A stretch of 64,000 nt of DNA, taken from contig JADJUV010000031.1 of the NCBI GenBank assembly GCA_016716885.1, forward strand, positions 1-64,000. The letters run 5' to 3'. Both the position numbers and the translations under genes were made by a program. Within the stretch, counting starts at the first letter, position 1, and each line of letters begins with the position of its first letter. This document shows, piece after piece, positions 27,744-35,712 of the stretch. Below the pieces are notes generated by a model. It had not been told where the DNA came from. It did not search any database and saw nothing but the letters and a program-made list of their open reading frames with translations. This stretch comes from Candidatus Trichofilum aggregatum. GTDB lineage: Bacteria > Chloroflexota > Anaerolineae > Promineifilales > Promineifilaceae.

Positions 27744-28955
27744 TTAAGTAAGCTGTTCCCGATCACGTCTTAATTTTTCTAATAGCTGTTGATAATAAGA
27801 CGCCGATGTATCAACCTGTTCTAATAAATGAATAGCTTCATCTAAACTACACCGACAGGCGGCCATTTTGTTTTGCATACGGTAACATTCGGCCAGGTTA
27901 TCCAACGTATCGGCCTGGTTATAGGGGTGCCCCAAATCGGCATAAATCTCGATGGCTTTCCGTAAATAGGTTTCTGCCACATCCCATTCACCTAATTTGG
28001 TGTAGAGATGACCTAAATTGTTATATAAAGGGGCCTCATTGGATGGACTCTGAATTTGCGAGTACAGTTGAAGCGCTTCGTACCATAATGCTTCTGCCTG
28101 CCGGTACTCTTCTCTCTCAAAGGCAATAACTCCCAAATGCATTTTTAGACTGGCTAATTTGTTTATTTCTCCTGCCTGCGTTAATGACTCCGTTAAAATT
28201 TGGGCCAATGTTGCGACTTCTTCCCATCGCCCCAGATGGCTTGAAGCAGAAATAATAATTTGTTGCAATAGATGACGCGAATTGGTGGAATCATGGTTCT
28301 CGTAATAGGCATAAGCCAGTTGGGCAGAAGCAAGGGCATCTTCCCACTGGCGAATTTGTAGGTATATGTCAGCCAAACTCCAATGGATTTGGGCTATCGT
28401 TTTCTCTGAGTTGATTTGCTGAGCAACCTGTAGTGCCTGTTGACACAAATCAAGACCTTCGTTTATTTTTCCTAATTTACTAATAATTTGACCCAACTGG
28501 GATAATGTTTTGGCGTAAGGCTCAAGCCGTTGATGTTTCTGGAAAAGGGTGACGGCCTGTTTAAAGTGATCGATGGCTTCAAGCCAATTCCCTTGCACAT
28601 AGAATATGTGACCGATTAGGTCTAACAAGTAAGCTTTATGAAGCTCATCCCCCTGTAGGGCTACCTGGTCTAATGCTTTTTGTAAATAGATGTACAGCCG
28701 TTCCCAATCAGCAAAACTAAAAAAGTGGCCGCGCATTTTTTCGATAATAGCTAGAGATAGGTCTAGTTGATGAGGATCAACCAGAAGATTTTCCAAGGCC
28801 CGCAAAATGCTTTCATAATGTTCGGTGGCTACCATTACTGGATCATGGCTGGTTTCCAACATGGTTAACCAAAGACGCGCATTGATGACAGCCTGTTGAC
28901 GCAGGACAATGTGCCACTGTTCGTTGGTATTGGACTGTGCCGGTTCATCTGCCAT
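27744..28955 (-). CDS. TPR protein paired with a STAND ATPase
   Basis: This 403-aa soluble protein is almost entirely tetratricopeptide repeats: at least seven 40-residue units with typical features such as LGQIISKLGKINEGLDLC, YNNLGHLYTKLGEWDVAE and LDNLAECYRMQNKMA. I chose the ATG at 28955 (MADEPAQSN); a TTG seven codons upstream is possible. It follows the STAND ATPase gene by 137 bp on the same strand. In many STAND proteins the TPRs are fused C-terminal to the ATPase, where they sense a ligand. Here they are separate, so this is likely the sensor or scaffold arm. The gene lacks the GCGGCCGC octamer entirely, unlike its neighbours. Confidence 0.85.
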   Translation of the reverse strand: MADEPAQSNTNEQWHIVLRQQAVINARLWLTMLETSHDPVMVATEHYESILRALENLLVDPHQLDLSLAIIEKMRGHFFSFADWERLYIYLQKALDQVALQGDELHKAYLLDLIGHIFYVQGNWLEAIDHFKQAVTLFQKHQRLEPYAKTLSQLGQIISKLGKINEGLDLCQQALQVAQQINSEKTIAQIHWSLADIYLQIRQWEDALASAQLAYAYYENHDSTNSRHLLQQIIISASSHLGRWEEVATLAQILTESLTQAGEINKLASLKMHLGVIAFEREEYRQAEALWYEALQLYSQIQSPSNEAPLYNNLGHLYTKLGEWDVAETYLRKAIEIYADLGHPYNQADTLDNLAECYRMQNKMAACRCSLDEAIHLLEQVDTSASYYQQLLEKLRRDREQLT

Positions 28956-28989
28956 CGTCGTGATATAAGCTTTCAAGAAAAAGAGATTG

Positions 28990-29048
28990 TTCGCAGTGAC
29001 CGCTTTAACGGGCTGACATCAGCCCTCTAAAGCGGTCACTACGACCCA
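28990..29048. repeat. Inverted repeat with AGTGACCGCTTTA arms
   Basis: AGTGACCGCTTTAACGGGCTGA faces CAGCCCTCTAAAGCGGTCACT, with a short loop, between the STAND and TPR genes. The arm CTAAAGCGGTCACTACGA recurs at 45031-45055, so it is a dispersed element. Confidence 0.7.
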
Positions 29049-29092
29049 AAACGCCCAATGATTATCTGAACATATTCAGATGAGCCGTTGCC

Positions 29093-30460
29093 TCATTTTT
29101 CCATGAGTTGATGAATGAATGAATCAGTGAGTCGGTGCAGACGGTAACGTTTTTCTAGAAGAGTTCCACCTGGATCAACGAGTGATAGGAGAATGAGTTG
29201 TTCTAAGTGCTGTTCGATGGTGTCTTCCGGCAAATTGGCGACTTCGACGAGATGATCAAAGGTGAAGCCCGATTCTCCCGCCTGGGAGAGAGCCAATAAG
29301 GTGATTTTGCTTTGGTCTGGCAGGTTGTCCCAAATCTCTTGATAAATGTAATTAAACAAATCATTGCTTTGTTGCAGAGATTGATTTTGACTGAATCGGC
29401 TTAATACCCGTGAAAGGGAGTGGAAACGCAACTGTCCTACAACGAGTTTCAGGGCCATCGGATTACCCCCGACGACCTGATAAATGGCGTCCAGGTCGTT
29501 TTCGTGAGCCGTCTCCAGACCAGCTGCACCTGTGCGTTTTCCCTCGGCGCGAATTAATTCAAATGCGGCCGCACGAGATAATTCAGGCATAGTTAGTGAT
29601 GAGACCCCCTGTTCATCCATCAGCCGATAACGGGAAGTGAGGATGAATTTGCTGGGGTTTTGCCATTTGCGTAGCTCTGGTAGCAGGGTGCGATAGTCCG
29701 TTACTGTTTCCAAATTGTCAATCACGACCAGGCAAGATCGTTCACGCAGAAACTGTTGTACCAGCCTGTGCCGTTGTAATTGGGTTGTTGGGTTGTACTC
29801 GTCTAACTCAAATTGGCTGGCGAGTTTCTCGATAAGCATGGGAAAGGTGAGGGCTGGTTTGCCGCTTTCTACTTTGAGTCGGCCTAACATGGAAAGGTGT
29901 GTTTGTTTGGCTGTTACCCAGGCAATTTCGTCAAAACCCCGTTTGTGAATGATCTGCCGCACCGTCTGGTCGGTGAGGGCGGTTTTACCTAGTCCCCCTA
30001 GCCCTTCCAAAGAAATAATAAATAGCTCCTGCTGATTCGTTAGCATGGTAATAAATCGGGTCAGGATTTCTTCGATGCCAATGAGTTGGTTGTAAGAAGG
30101 GAGTTCCAATCGGTTGAGCATGCGCTCTTGCCACGAGGCGCTGGCTATTTGCTCCTGTTGATTGATGATATCGGTTAACAGATTAATAGCCTGTCGTTGG
30201 CGGTAATAGATGCTGTCTTCGCTGAGGTTTAGGCTATTAGCCAGCGACATAACATCGACCCGATGTTCGTAGCGACTGCGTAACAGTTCCTCGGCTTCAG
30301 CGGAAACACCGCGCAGAATTTTGAGGGTGTAGTCGAGGATAGCCCGATTATGGGCGGCCGGACCACTTTCGGCCAGGGTGCGATGTTCTTCTTGTTGCGG
30401 CCGCAAGCGTAACCCCAGGCGCAAATGAGCCAAAGGCCAGACTCTCTGTTTCGCCGCCAT
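29093..30460 (-). CDS. STAND (NB-ARC-type) ATPase with sigma-4-like HTH
   Basis: This 455-aa soluble protein has an N-terminal helical part with a sigma-region-4-like helix-turn-helix (about 58-98, RSRYEHRVDVMSLANSLNLS). The NTPase core has P-loop GLGGLGKT at 153-160 and Walker B CLVVIDN at 243-249; the sensor block FILTSRYRL and winged-helix region follow. STAND proteins are ligand-triggered switches that oligomerise. The ATG at 30460 is probably not the real start. An ATG at 30515 in another frame reads MNLDFVKTTQIQEALRLWHG, and removing one base near 30435 would continue it as SLPLAHLRLG, a usual N-terminus for this type. The TPR gene follows on the same strand, and a small exported peptide gene diverges upstream. 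Confidence 0.85.
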   Translation of the reverse strand: MAAKQRVWPLAHLRLGLRLRPQQEEHRTLAESGPAAHNRAILDYTLKILRGVSAEAEELLRSRYEHRVDVMSLANSLNLSEDSIYYRQRQAINLLTDIINQQEQIASASWQERMLNRLELPSYNQLIGIEEILTRFITMLTNQQELFIISLEGLGGLGKTALTDQTVRQIIHKRGFDEIAWVTAKQTHLSMLGRLKVESGKPALTFPMLIEKLASQFELDEYNPTTQLQRHRLVQQFLRERSCLVVIDNLETVTDYRTLLPELRKWQNPSKFILTSRYRLMDEQGVSSLTMPELSRAAAFELIRAEGKRTGAAGLETAHENDLDAIYQVVGGNPMALKLVVGQLRFHSLSRVLSRFSQNQSLQQSNDLFNYIYQEIWDNLPDQSKITLLALSQAGESGFTFDHLVEVANLPEDTIEQHLEQLILLSLVDPGGTLLEKRYRLHRLTDSFIHQLMEK

Positions 30461-30673
30461 GCCAGAGCCGCAGAGCTTCTTGTATCTGAGTGGTTTTTAC
30501 AAAGTCAAGGTTCATTTCAAGGTTATTTCAAGTCCCCTTAAAGGGGGTTTACAGATCATCACAGTCAGAAACCTTTATCCTAAACGTCAATGTTAGCACG
30601 GACACCTCACACTCTCAAACCAGGTGCTAAGCAGTAACTCAATATAACTTGGAAGGAATGAGGAGAATTAGAA

Positions 30674-30901
30674 ATGATGACGTTCAAAGCGAAATTAGTA
30701 CAGGTGTGTTTTGTGATGTGTCTGTTGGTTTCTCTGGTTGGGTTTGCCTTTGCCGCAGATATGAACCTTGACGCGAGTCATTTAAGCGAAAGCCGTGTGG
30801 GGGCCTGGGTTTTGGAAGATGGCAACAATTCCGATATTTGGTCGCAGGCGATTGCCGGTGGTTGTCAAACTCCAGACACGGGGTTGTGTGGTGGGGGTTG
30901 A
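30674..30901 (+). CDS. Small secreted peptide with Cys/Gly-rich tail
   Basis: This 75-aa product has a clean signal peptide: charged start, hydrophobic core VCFVMCLLVSLVGFAFA, and likely cleavage after AFA at about 28. The mature part is about 47 residues, acidic, and ends GGCQTPDTGLCGGG with two cysteines. The ribosome site AGGAG is at 30661-30665, eight bases before the ATG, so the gene looks real despite its size. A second ATG follows directly. It diverges from the STAND ATPase gene and is 53 bp upstream of a DJ-1-like gene. The size, signal and Cys/Gly tail resemble modified-peptide precursors or secreted signal peptides, but no modifying enzyme is present. I do not recognise a family. 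Confidence 0.65.
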   Translation: MMTFKAKLVQVCFVMCLLVSLVGFAFAADMNLDASHLSESRVGAWVLEDGNNSDIWSQAIAGGCQTPDTGLCGGG

Positions 30902-30954
30902 TGCCAACCAGTTTTCATTGAAGCCAACATTCAACACGTGATGGAGTAGTACAC

Positions 30955-31428
30955 ATGTCAGACATAAATGGATATGGGCCTAAAAAGCGGCCGCAAAGCT
31001 ACATTCTTATTGGTGAAGGGTTTGATGAATTAGAGGTTGTATATTTTCTACACAAATTTCGTATGGCTGGATTATCTATCAAGAGCATCAGCCTTTTCAA
31101 CAAACTTGTGACCAGTCGGCAGGGTGTTGCTCTCAAGACAGATTATGCTCTGGCTGAACGCCCCTTTGACCCGGCGGAAGATTGTGTGCTTATTTTGCCT
31201 AGCCGCGGCCGCAATTCCCATGCTCTTCGTCACGATGCGCGCATCAAAACACTCCTGGAGAATCTGAACCGGGGTAAAGGGTGGGTCGTCGTTACCGAAA
31301 GTGGTGGCAACCTGGCTACCGATGTGAACGAGATTATTACTTCCCGCCCCACTTACCAGCCACAAACGGGGGAATTATTTGAAGATTTTGTGGAGACATT
31401 AACGAATCAGATTGCCTTTGCTTATTAG
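30955..31428 (+). CDS. DJ-1/PfpI-fold protein lacking the catalytic cysteine
   Basis: This 157-aa protein has the DJ-1/PfpI pattern: a first strand SYILIGEGFDELEVVYFLHKF with the conserved Glu at 21, a CVLILPSRG strand (77-85), and the nucleophile-elbow position at 111-118. That elbow reads VVVTESGG where active members have a cysteine, so the usual redox or hydrolase chemistry is unlikely. No signal peptide is present. GGAG lies eight bases before the ATG at 30955. It is probably cotranscribed with the small secreted peptide gene. A ligand-binding or regulatory role is inferred. Fold assignment is good, function unknown. Confidence 0.75.
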   Translation: MSDINGYGPKKRPQSYILIGEGFDELEVVYFLHKFRMAGLSIKSISLFNKLVTSRQGVALKTDYALAERPFDPAEDCVLILPSRGRNSHALRHDARIKTLLENLNRGKGWVVVTESGGNLATDVNEIITSRPTYQPQTGELFEDFVETLTNQIAFAY

Positions 31429-31813
31429 GCTATCCTGGCTGATGTCCCTGGTTGAGAACAATAGAATTTGCGTTGAGGATGGGTTCGCGGCCGCGCCCAT
31501 CCCTTGACGATTTTAGATACTGGCGTTTGGCGAAAATTAGAACGACCTCTGGGAAAGTCTCTCAGCCTCCAGAGGCCCGCCCCAAAAACGCGAGTGCCCA
31601 GTCACCGTTTGCGGCCGCGTTCCCCTCTTCCCCACCCCTTTCAGCCCACCCAATCCAACGTTATCGTCCCGCCTTTGCCATCCTGAAAATACTGCCATAT
31701 CTGGCAATATCCCCCTACCGCCAACCATCACGCCAATGAGCCAATTTGGTATACTCCGTAAGCGGTTCCTTCTATGAAACCGCCCTATCCCATAACCGGA
31801 GTAAACCACGTCG
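31429..31813. other. Gene-free 385-bp region with two octamers
   Basis: One open frame exists but its composition is poor and it has no ribosome site. GCGGCCGC copies lie at 31487 and 31611; the first is the centre of a hairpin GATGGGTTCGCGGCCGCGCCCATC. The exporter promoter should lie near 31740-31800. Confidence 0.4.
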
Positions 31814-33271
31814 ATGACTCAATCCCCCATTGATTACAGCCGCAAATGGTACGTTATGATCGCCGTCAGCCTGGGTGTTTTCCTGGCTACCATTGACGGA
31901 AGCATTGTGAACGTTGCCCTGCCCACCCTCGTCCGCGAACTACAAACAGAATTTGCCCTTGTGCAATGGGTTGTCCTGGCCTACCTTCTTACCCTAACCA
32001 CCCTCATGCTCAGTGTCGGGCGGCTGGCCGATATGATCGGCAAAAAACCCATCTACATGACCGGTTTTGTCGTGTTTACGGTGGGTTCGGTGCTGTGTGG
32101 CCTGGCTCCTACCGTCTACTGGCTGATTGGATTCCGCGTCGTGCAAGCCATTGGCGCGGCGATGGTCTTTGCCCTCGGTACGGCTATTGTCACCGAAGCC
32201 TTCCCCCCCAAAGAGCGCGGCAAAGCGTTGGGTGTTGTGGGTTCGGTCGTTTCTATTGGAATTGTCATTGGCCCCACCCTGGGTGGCATCCTTCTGGAAG
32301 GCTTTTCCTGGCATTGGATATTCATAGTCAACCTACCCGTGGGCATCATTGGCACCGTTCTGGTGTGGCGTTTTGTGCCCGTTACGAATCCGCAAGGAGG
32401 ACAGCGATTTGATTATTGGGGTGGCATCACTTTGTTTGTGGCCTTGATTTCGCTGTTGCTGGCTCTGACGTTAGGCCAAAACTGGGGGTTTACGGATCGT
32501 CGGGTCTTGCTCTTGTTCGGTCTATCGCTTATCGGCACCCTTTTCTTCCTGGGGATCGAACGGTACACCACCCAACCGATGATTGAGTTGAACCTGTTTC
32601 AAAACCGCCTCTTGAACATCAACCTGGTCACTGGGTTTCTCGCTTTTATGTCTGTGGCCGGAGCGCTCATTTTGGTGCCGTTTTATTTGGAGAATATGCT
32701 GGGGTATGGTCCACGGCAGGTGGGTTTTCTCCTGGCGGCGTTGCCGGTTATGTTGGGGGTTGTGGCGCCCATTTCCGGCATTCTCTCGGATAAGCTGGGG
32801 ACGCGCACGATTACGGTAGTCGGGTTGGCCGTTTTGATGCTGGGTTATTATGGTCTCAGCACCATGACCGCCGAAACGAGTACGTTGGGTTTTGTGTTGC
32901 GGTATGGCTTGATCGGTTTGGGGTTTGGCGTTTTTCAGTCGCCCAACAACAGCGCCATTATGGGGTCGGCCCCCCGTGAGCGACTGGGGATTGTCTCTGG
33001 TTTGTTGGCGGTGAACCGCTCTTTGGGCCAAACGACGGGCATTGCTTTGCTAGGAGCGTTTTGGGCAGCACGGGTATTTTTTCATGAGGGGGCCACGTTG
33101 GCAGGTGGGGCGACGGAAGCGTCTCAACTGGCGCAGGTGGCCGGGTTGCAGGACACGTTTTTCGCGGCCGCGCTCCTCATGCTCCTCTCCTTATGCCTGG
33201 GGATGTGGGGCTGGGTGCAAGCCTGGCGGATGGGTATGTTGCGTGGGGACGCGGCCGCATCTCCCCACTAA
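31814..33271 (+). CDS. DHA2-family multidrug/H+ antiporter (EmrB/QacA type)
   Basis: This 485-aa major facilitator has about 14 hydrophobic segments, as in the DHA2 (14-TMS) family. Motif D1 (FLATIDGSIVNVALPTL) follows the first helix, motif A (GRLADMIGKKP) lies between helices 2 and 3, and motif C (GIVIGPTLGGIL) in helix 5. These mark proton-driven drug exporters. No membrane-fusion partner gene is adjacent and no TetR- or MarR-type regulator is next to it, so its substrate and control are unknown. It ends in Ala-rich residues encoded by two octamers (33164, 33251). Confidence 0.9.
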   Translation: MTQSPIDYSRKWYVMIAVSLGVFLATIDGSIVNVALPTLVRELQTEFALVQWVVLAYLLTLTTLMLSVGRLADMIGKKPIYMTGFVVFTVGSVLCGLAPTVYWLIGFRVVQAIGAAMVFALGTAIVTEAFPPKERGKALGVVGSVVSIGIVIGPTLGGILLEGFSWHWIFIVNLPVGIIGTVLVWRFVPVTNPQGGQRFDYWGGITLFVALISLLLALTLGQNWGFTDRRVLLLFGLSLIGTLFFLGIERYTTQPMIELNLFQNRLLNINLVTGFLAFMSVAGALILVPFYLENMLGYGPRQVGFLLAALPVMLGVVAPISGILSDKLGTRTITVVGLAVLMLGYYGLSTMTAETSTLGFVLRYGLIGLGFGVFQSPNNSAIMGSAPRERLGIVSGLLAVNRSLGQTTGIALLGAFWAARVFFHEGATLAGGATEASQLAQVAGLQDTFFAAALLMLLSLCLGMWGWVQAWRMGMLRGDAAASPH

Positions 33272-33349
33272 TTGAATTGGTTCGCGGCCGCGAACCCCTC
33301 TTCCCTCTTTGTATCTATACAGGCTCTCTGGCTTGGCGATTACCGAACA

Positions 33350-33440
33350 GCTTACCCTCACCCCCGGCCCCTCTCCCAAAGCGGGAGAGGGGAGTTGGTT
33401 CCCTCTCCCTGGGGAGAGGGTTAGGGTGAGGGGCTGTATA
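33350..33440. repeat. Inverted CCCTCACCCCCGGCCCCTCTCCC element
   Basis: The left arm ACCCTCACCCCCGGCCCCTCTC and the right arm GAGAGGGTTAGGGTGAGGG face each other, with an inner CTCTCCC/GGGAGAG pair. A partial copy lies at 17190-17230. It is a dispersed intergenic element, upstream of the kdp operon. Confidence 0.65.
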
Positions 33441-33537
33441 GTTACCCCTCTTTACACTTTCTTTATACCTCTCCCCCCTTCCTTATCCCCCCCTTAACGC
33501 CTTTTCTGCTTCAATCAGAAGTAGCTGTCAGCAAGAA

Positions 33538-33625
33538 GGCTAGTCAGCTAGTCAGCTAGTCAGCTAACAGCCAGCAGCCAACGGCCAGCGGCTAACGGCT
33601 GACCTGCTGACATGCTGAAATGCCC
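33538..33625. repeat. Tandem TAGTCAGC words upstream of the kdp operon
   Basis: CTAGTCAG is repeated at least three times, followed by variants of CAGCGGCTAACGGC and CTGACATGCTGA. It lies 24-110 bp upstream of the first small kdp gene. Tandem words of this kind precede several genes in the window (also 38800 and 60852). Confidence 0.6.
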
Positions 33626-33648
33626 TGACCCTCTCAGGAGAAACCCCC

Positions 33649-33744
33649 ATGGATATTCTTTACCTGCTTTTGACCCTGCTCTTTTTTGCCGCCAGTTATG
33701 GACTGATTGTGGTCTGTGACCGGCTGATGGAGGCAAAGAAATGA
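33649..33744 (+). CDS. 31-aa membrane protein at the head of the kdp operon
   Basis: The frame reads MDILYLLLTLLFF...VVCDRLMEAKK: a single transmembrane helix and a short basic tail ending in CDRL. AGGAGA lies just upstream of the ATG. Its stop overlaps the KdpF start (ATGA at 33741-33744). Small proteins with this helix plus CDRL ending are often found ahead of kdpF, so a role as an extra Kdp subunit or stabiliser is likely but unproven. Its overlap with kdpF strongly supports translation. Confidence 0.8.
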   Translation: MDILYLLLTLLFFAASYGLIVVCDRLMEAKK

Positions 33745-33833
33745 CCGTTCTCTATATTATTTCAGGCTTGATTGCGCTGGGTCTGCTGATTTATCTGGTG
33801 CTGGCCCTGCTCAAACCGGAGTGGTTCGGATGA
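33741..33833 (+). CDS. kdpF: KdpF small subunit of K+-transporting ATPase
   Basis: The 30-aa product MTVLYIISGLIALGLLIYLV...LLKPEWF is one transmembrane helix with the KdpF ending. KdpF stabilises the KdpABC complex in the membrane. The start overlaps the preceding gene's stop, and its own stop overlaps the kdpA ATG (ATGA at 33830-33833), which implies translational coupling. Confidence 0.9.
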   Translation: MTVLYIISGLIALGLLIYLVLALLKPEWFG

Positions 33834-35575
33834 CAATTTTAAGTTGGCTTCAACTCATCTTTTACCTGGTTGTCCTGTTGCTCCTGGCAAAACCACTGGG
33901 AACTCACATGGCCCGCGTCTACCAGGGGGAACGAACCTTCCTACACCCCATTCTGCAACCGGTGGAGCGGCTGTTTTACCGCGCCCTCGGCACCAACCCA
34001 GAGGCGGAGATGGATTGGAAAACGTATGCCGTGGCCATGCTCCTCTTTAACCTGTTGGGGTTGCTGGTGGTGTACCTGCTCCAACGGTTGCAGGCGATTT
34101 TGCCGCTGAACCCCGAAGGGCTGGCGGCCATTACGCCCGATTCGTCATGGAATACGGCGGTCTCGTTTGCCTCGAATACCAACTGGCAAGGGTATGGCGG
34201 CGAAGTGACGATGAGCTACCTGACGCAGATGTTGGGGATGACGGTACAGAACTTTGTTTCCGCGGCCGCGGGCATGGCTACCCTCATCGCTTTCATCCGC
34301 GGCTTTACCCGGCACACCGCCCAAACCATCGGTAACTTCTGGGTGGACCTGACCCGGAGCGTCTTGTACATCCTGCTCCCGTTGGCCTTTATTGTGGCCC
34401 TGGTGCTCGTCTCACAAGGGGTGGTGCAAACATTGCGCCCCTACCAGACCGTGGAACTGCTCCAATCTACCACCGATGCCAATGGCGCGGCGGTGACGGA
34501 ACAAGTGTTGGCGGTTGGCCCCGCGGCCGCGCAAATCGCCATCAAACAGTTAGGCACAAACGGGGGCGGCTTCTTCAACGTCAATTCCGCCCATCCCTTC
34601 GAGAACCCCACGCCGCTCTCTAATTTTGTCGAGATGCTCTCCATTTTGCTCATTCCTGCCGCCCTCTGTTACACCTTCGGCAAGATGGTCAAAGATACGC
34701 GCCAGGGGTGGGCCATCCTCACCGCCATGACCCTTATCTTTGTCGTTTTGTTGGGTGTCGTCGTGTGGGCTGAAACCAACGGCAACCCCGCCCTGACAAG
34801 TCTCGGCATTGACCAAACCCAGACCGATTTACAGCCCGGTGGCAATATGGAAGGCAAGGAAGTGCGTTTTGGCGTCGCCAACTCGGCGTTGTGGGCGGCC
34901 GCGACCACCGCCGCTTCTAATGGGTCCGTCAACTCCATGCACGACTCCTTTACCCCGCTCGGCGGCCTCGTCCCCATGTGGCTCATGCAGTTGGGCGAGA
35001 TCATTTACGGCGGTGTGGGTTCCGGCTTGTACGGCATGTTGGCTTTCGCCATTATCGCTGTGTTCATCGCCGGGCTGATGGTCGGCCGCACGCCGGAGTA
35101 TCTGGGCAAGAAGATCGAAGCCTACGAGATGAAAATGGCCGCCCTGATTATCCTGATTCCGGTGATGGTCGTCCTGTCGGGCACGGCGGTGGCGGTTTTG
35201 AGCGCGGCCGGTCGAGCCACTATTTACAACCCGGGGGCGCACGGCTTTAGCGAACTGCTCTACGCCTTCTCCTCGGCAGGGAACAACAATGGCAGTGCCT
35301 TTGCCGGGCTGGGGGCGAACACCCCCTTCTACAACACGGCTCTGGGGCTGGCTATGCTTTTCGCCCGGTATTGGCTGGCGATTCCTACCCTGGCGATTGC
35401 CGGTTCGCTGGTGCAAAAGAAAGCTGTGCCCACCGGGGCCGGGACTTTACCCACCTACGGCCCCCTGTTCATCGGCTGGCTCATCGCCGTCATCATTGTC
35501 GTCGGTGCGCTCAGCTTCATTCCCGCCCTGGCCCTCGGCCCCATCGTCGAACACCTGTTGATGATCGGTGGCTAA
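33830..35575 (+). CDS. kdpA: KdpA potassium-binding channel-like subunit
   Basis: KdpA is the ion-selecting subunit of the high-affinity KdpFABC K+ pump. The 581-aa protein has about ten transmembrane segments and the expected selectivity-filter loops: TNWQGYGGE, LGTNGGGFFNVNSAHPFENP and SAGNNNGSAFAGL. The length is slightly above the usual 557-570. I chose ATG 33830 because it overlaps the kdpF stop; an upstream GTG/ATG in frame is less likely. Two octamers add Ala-rich stretches (34262, 34523). Confidence 0.97.
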   Translation: MTILSWLQLIFYLVVLLLLAKPLGTHMARVYQGERTFLHPILQPVERLFYRALGTNPEAEMDWKTYAVAMLLFNLLGLLVVYLLQRLQAILPLNPEGLAAITPDSSWNTAVSFASNTNWQGYGGEVTMSYLTQMLGMTVQNFVSAAAGMATLIAFIRGFTRHTAQTIGNFWVDLTRSVLYILLPLAFIVALVLVSQGVVQTLRPYQTVELLQSTTDANGAAVTEQVLAVGPAAAQIAIKQLGTNGGGFFNVNSAHPFENPTPLSNFVEMLSILLIPAALCYTFGKMVKDTRQGWAILTAMTLIFVVLLGVVVWAETNGNPALTSLGIDQTQTDLQPGGNMEGKEVRFGVANSALWAAATTAASNGSVNSMHDSFTPLGGLVPMWLMQLGEIIYGGVGSGLYGMLAFAIIAVFIAGLMVGRTPEYLGKKIEAYEMKMAALIILIPVMVVLSGTAVAVLSAAGRATIYNPGAHGFSELLYAFSSAGNNNGSAFAGLGANTPFYNTALGLAMLFARYWLAIPTLAIAGSLVQKKAVPTGAGTLPTYGPLFIGWLIAVIIVVGALSFIPALALGPIVEHLLMIGG

Positions 35576-35706
35576 AGATTTTTGCCACGAATAACACGAA
35601 TGAGTCTACGGAAATAACGCACGCAATGGCGCAAAGAACGCCAAGTCACCAGAGAAAAATTCGTGATAATTCGTGAAATTCGTGGCGACTCTTCTTCTCT
35701 TTGAGG
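35576..35706. repeat. Dispersed repeat between kdpA and kdpB
   Basis: Words GATTTTTGCCACGAATAACACGAATGAG, CGCACGCAATGGCGCAAAG, AACGCCAAG and AATTCGTG fill the gap. The same elements lie at 12985-13070 and 56756-56850. They break the usual tight coupling of kdpA to kdpB. Confidence 0.7.
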
Positions 35707-35712
35707 ATTAAC

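Noticed and set aside
31452..31739. A 95-aa plus-strand frame before the exporter
   Set aside because: No ribosome site, low-quality composition, and it crosses two octamers in what looks like intergenic DNA.
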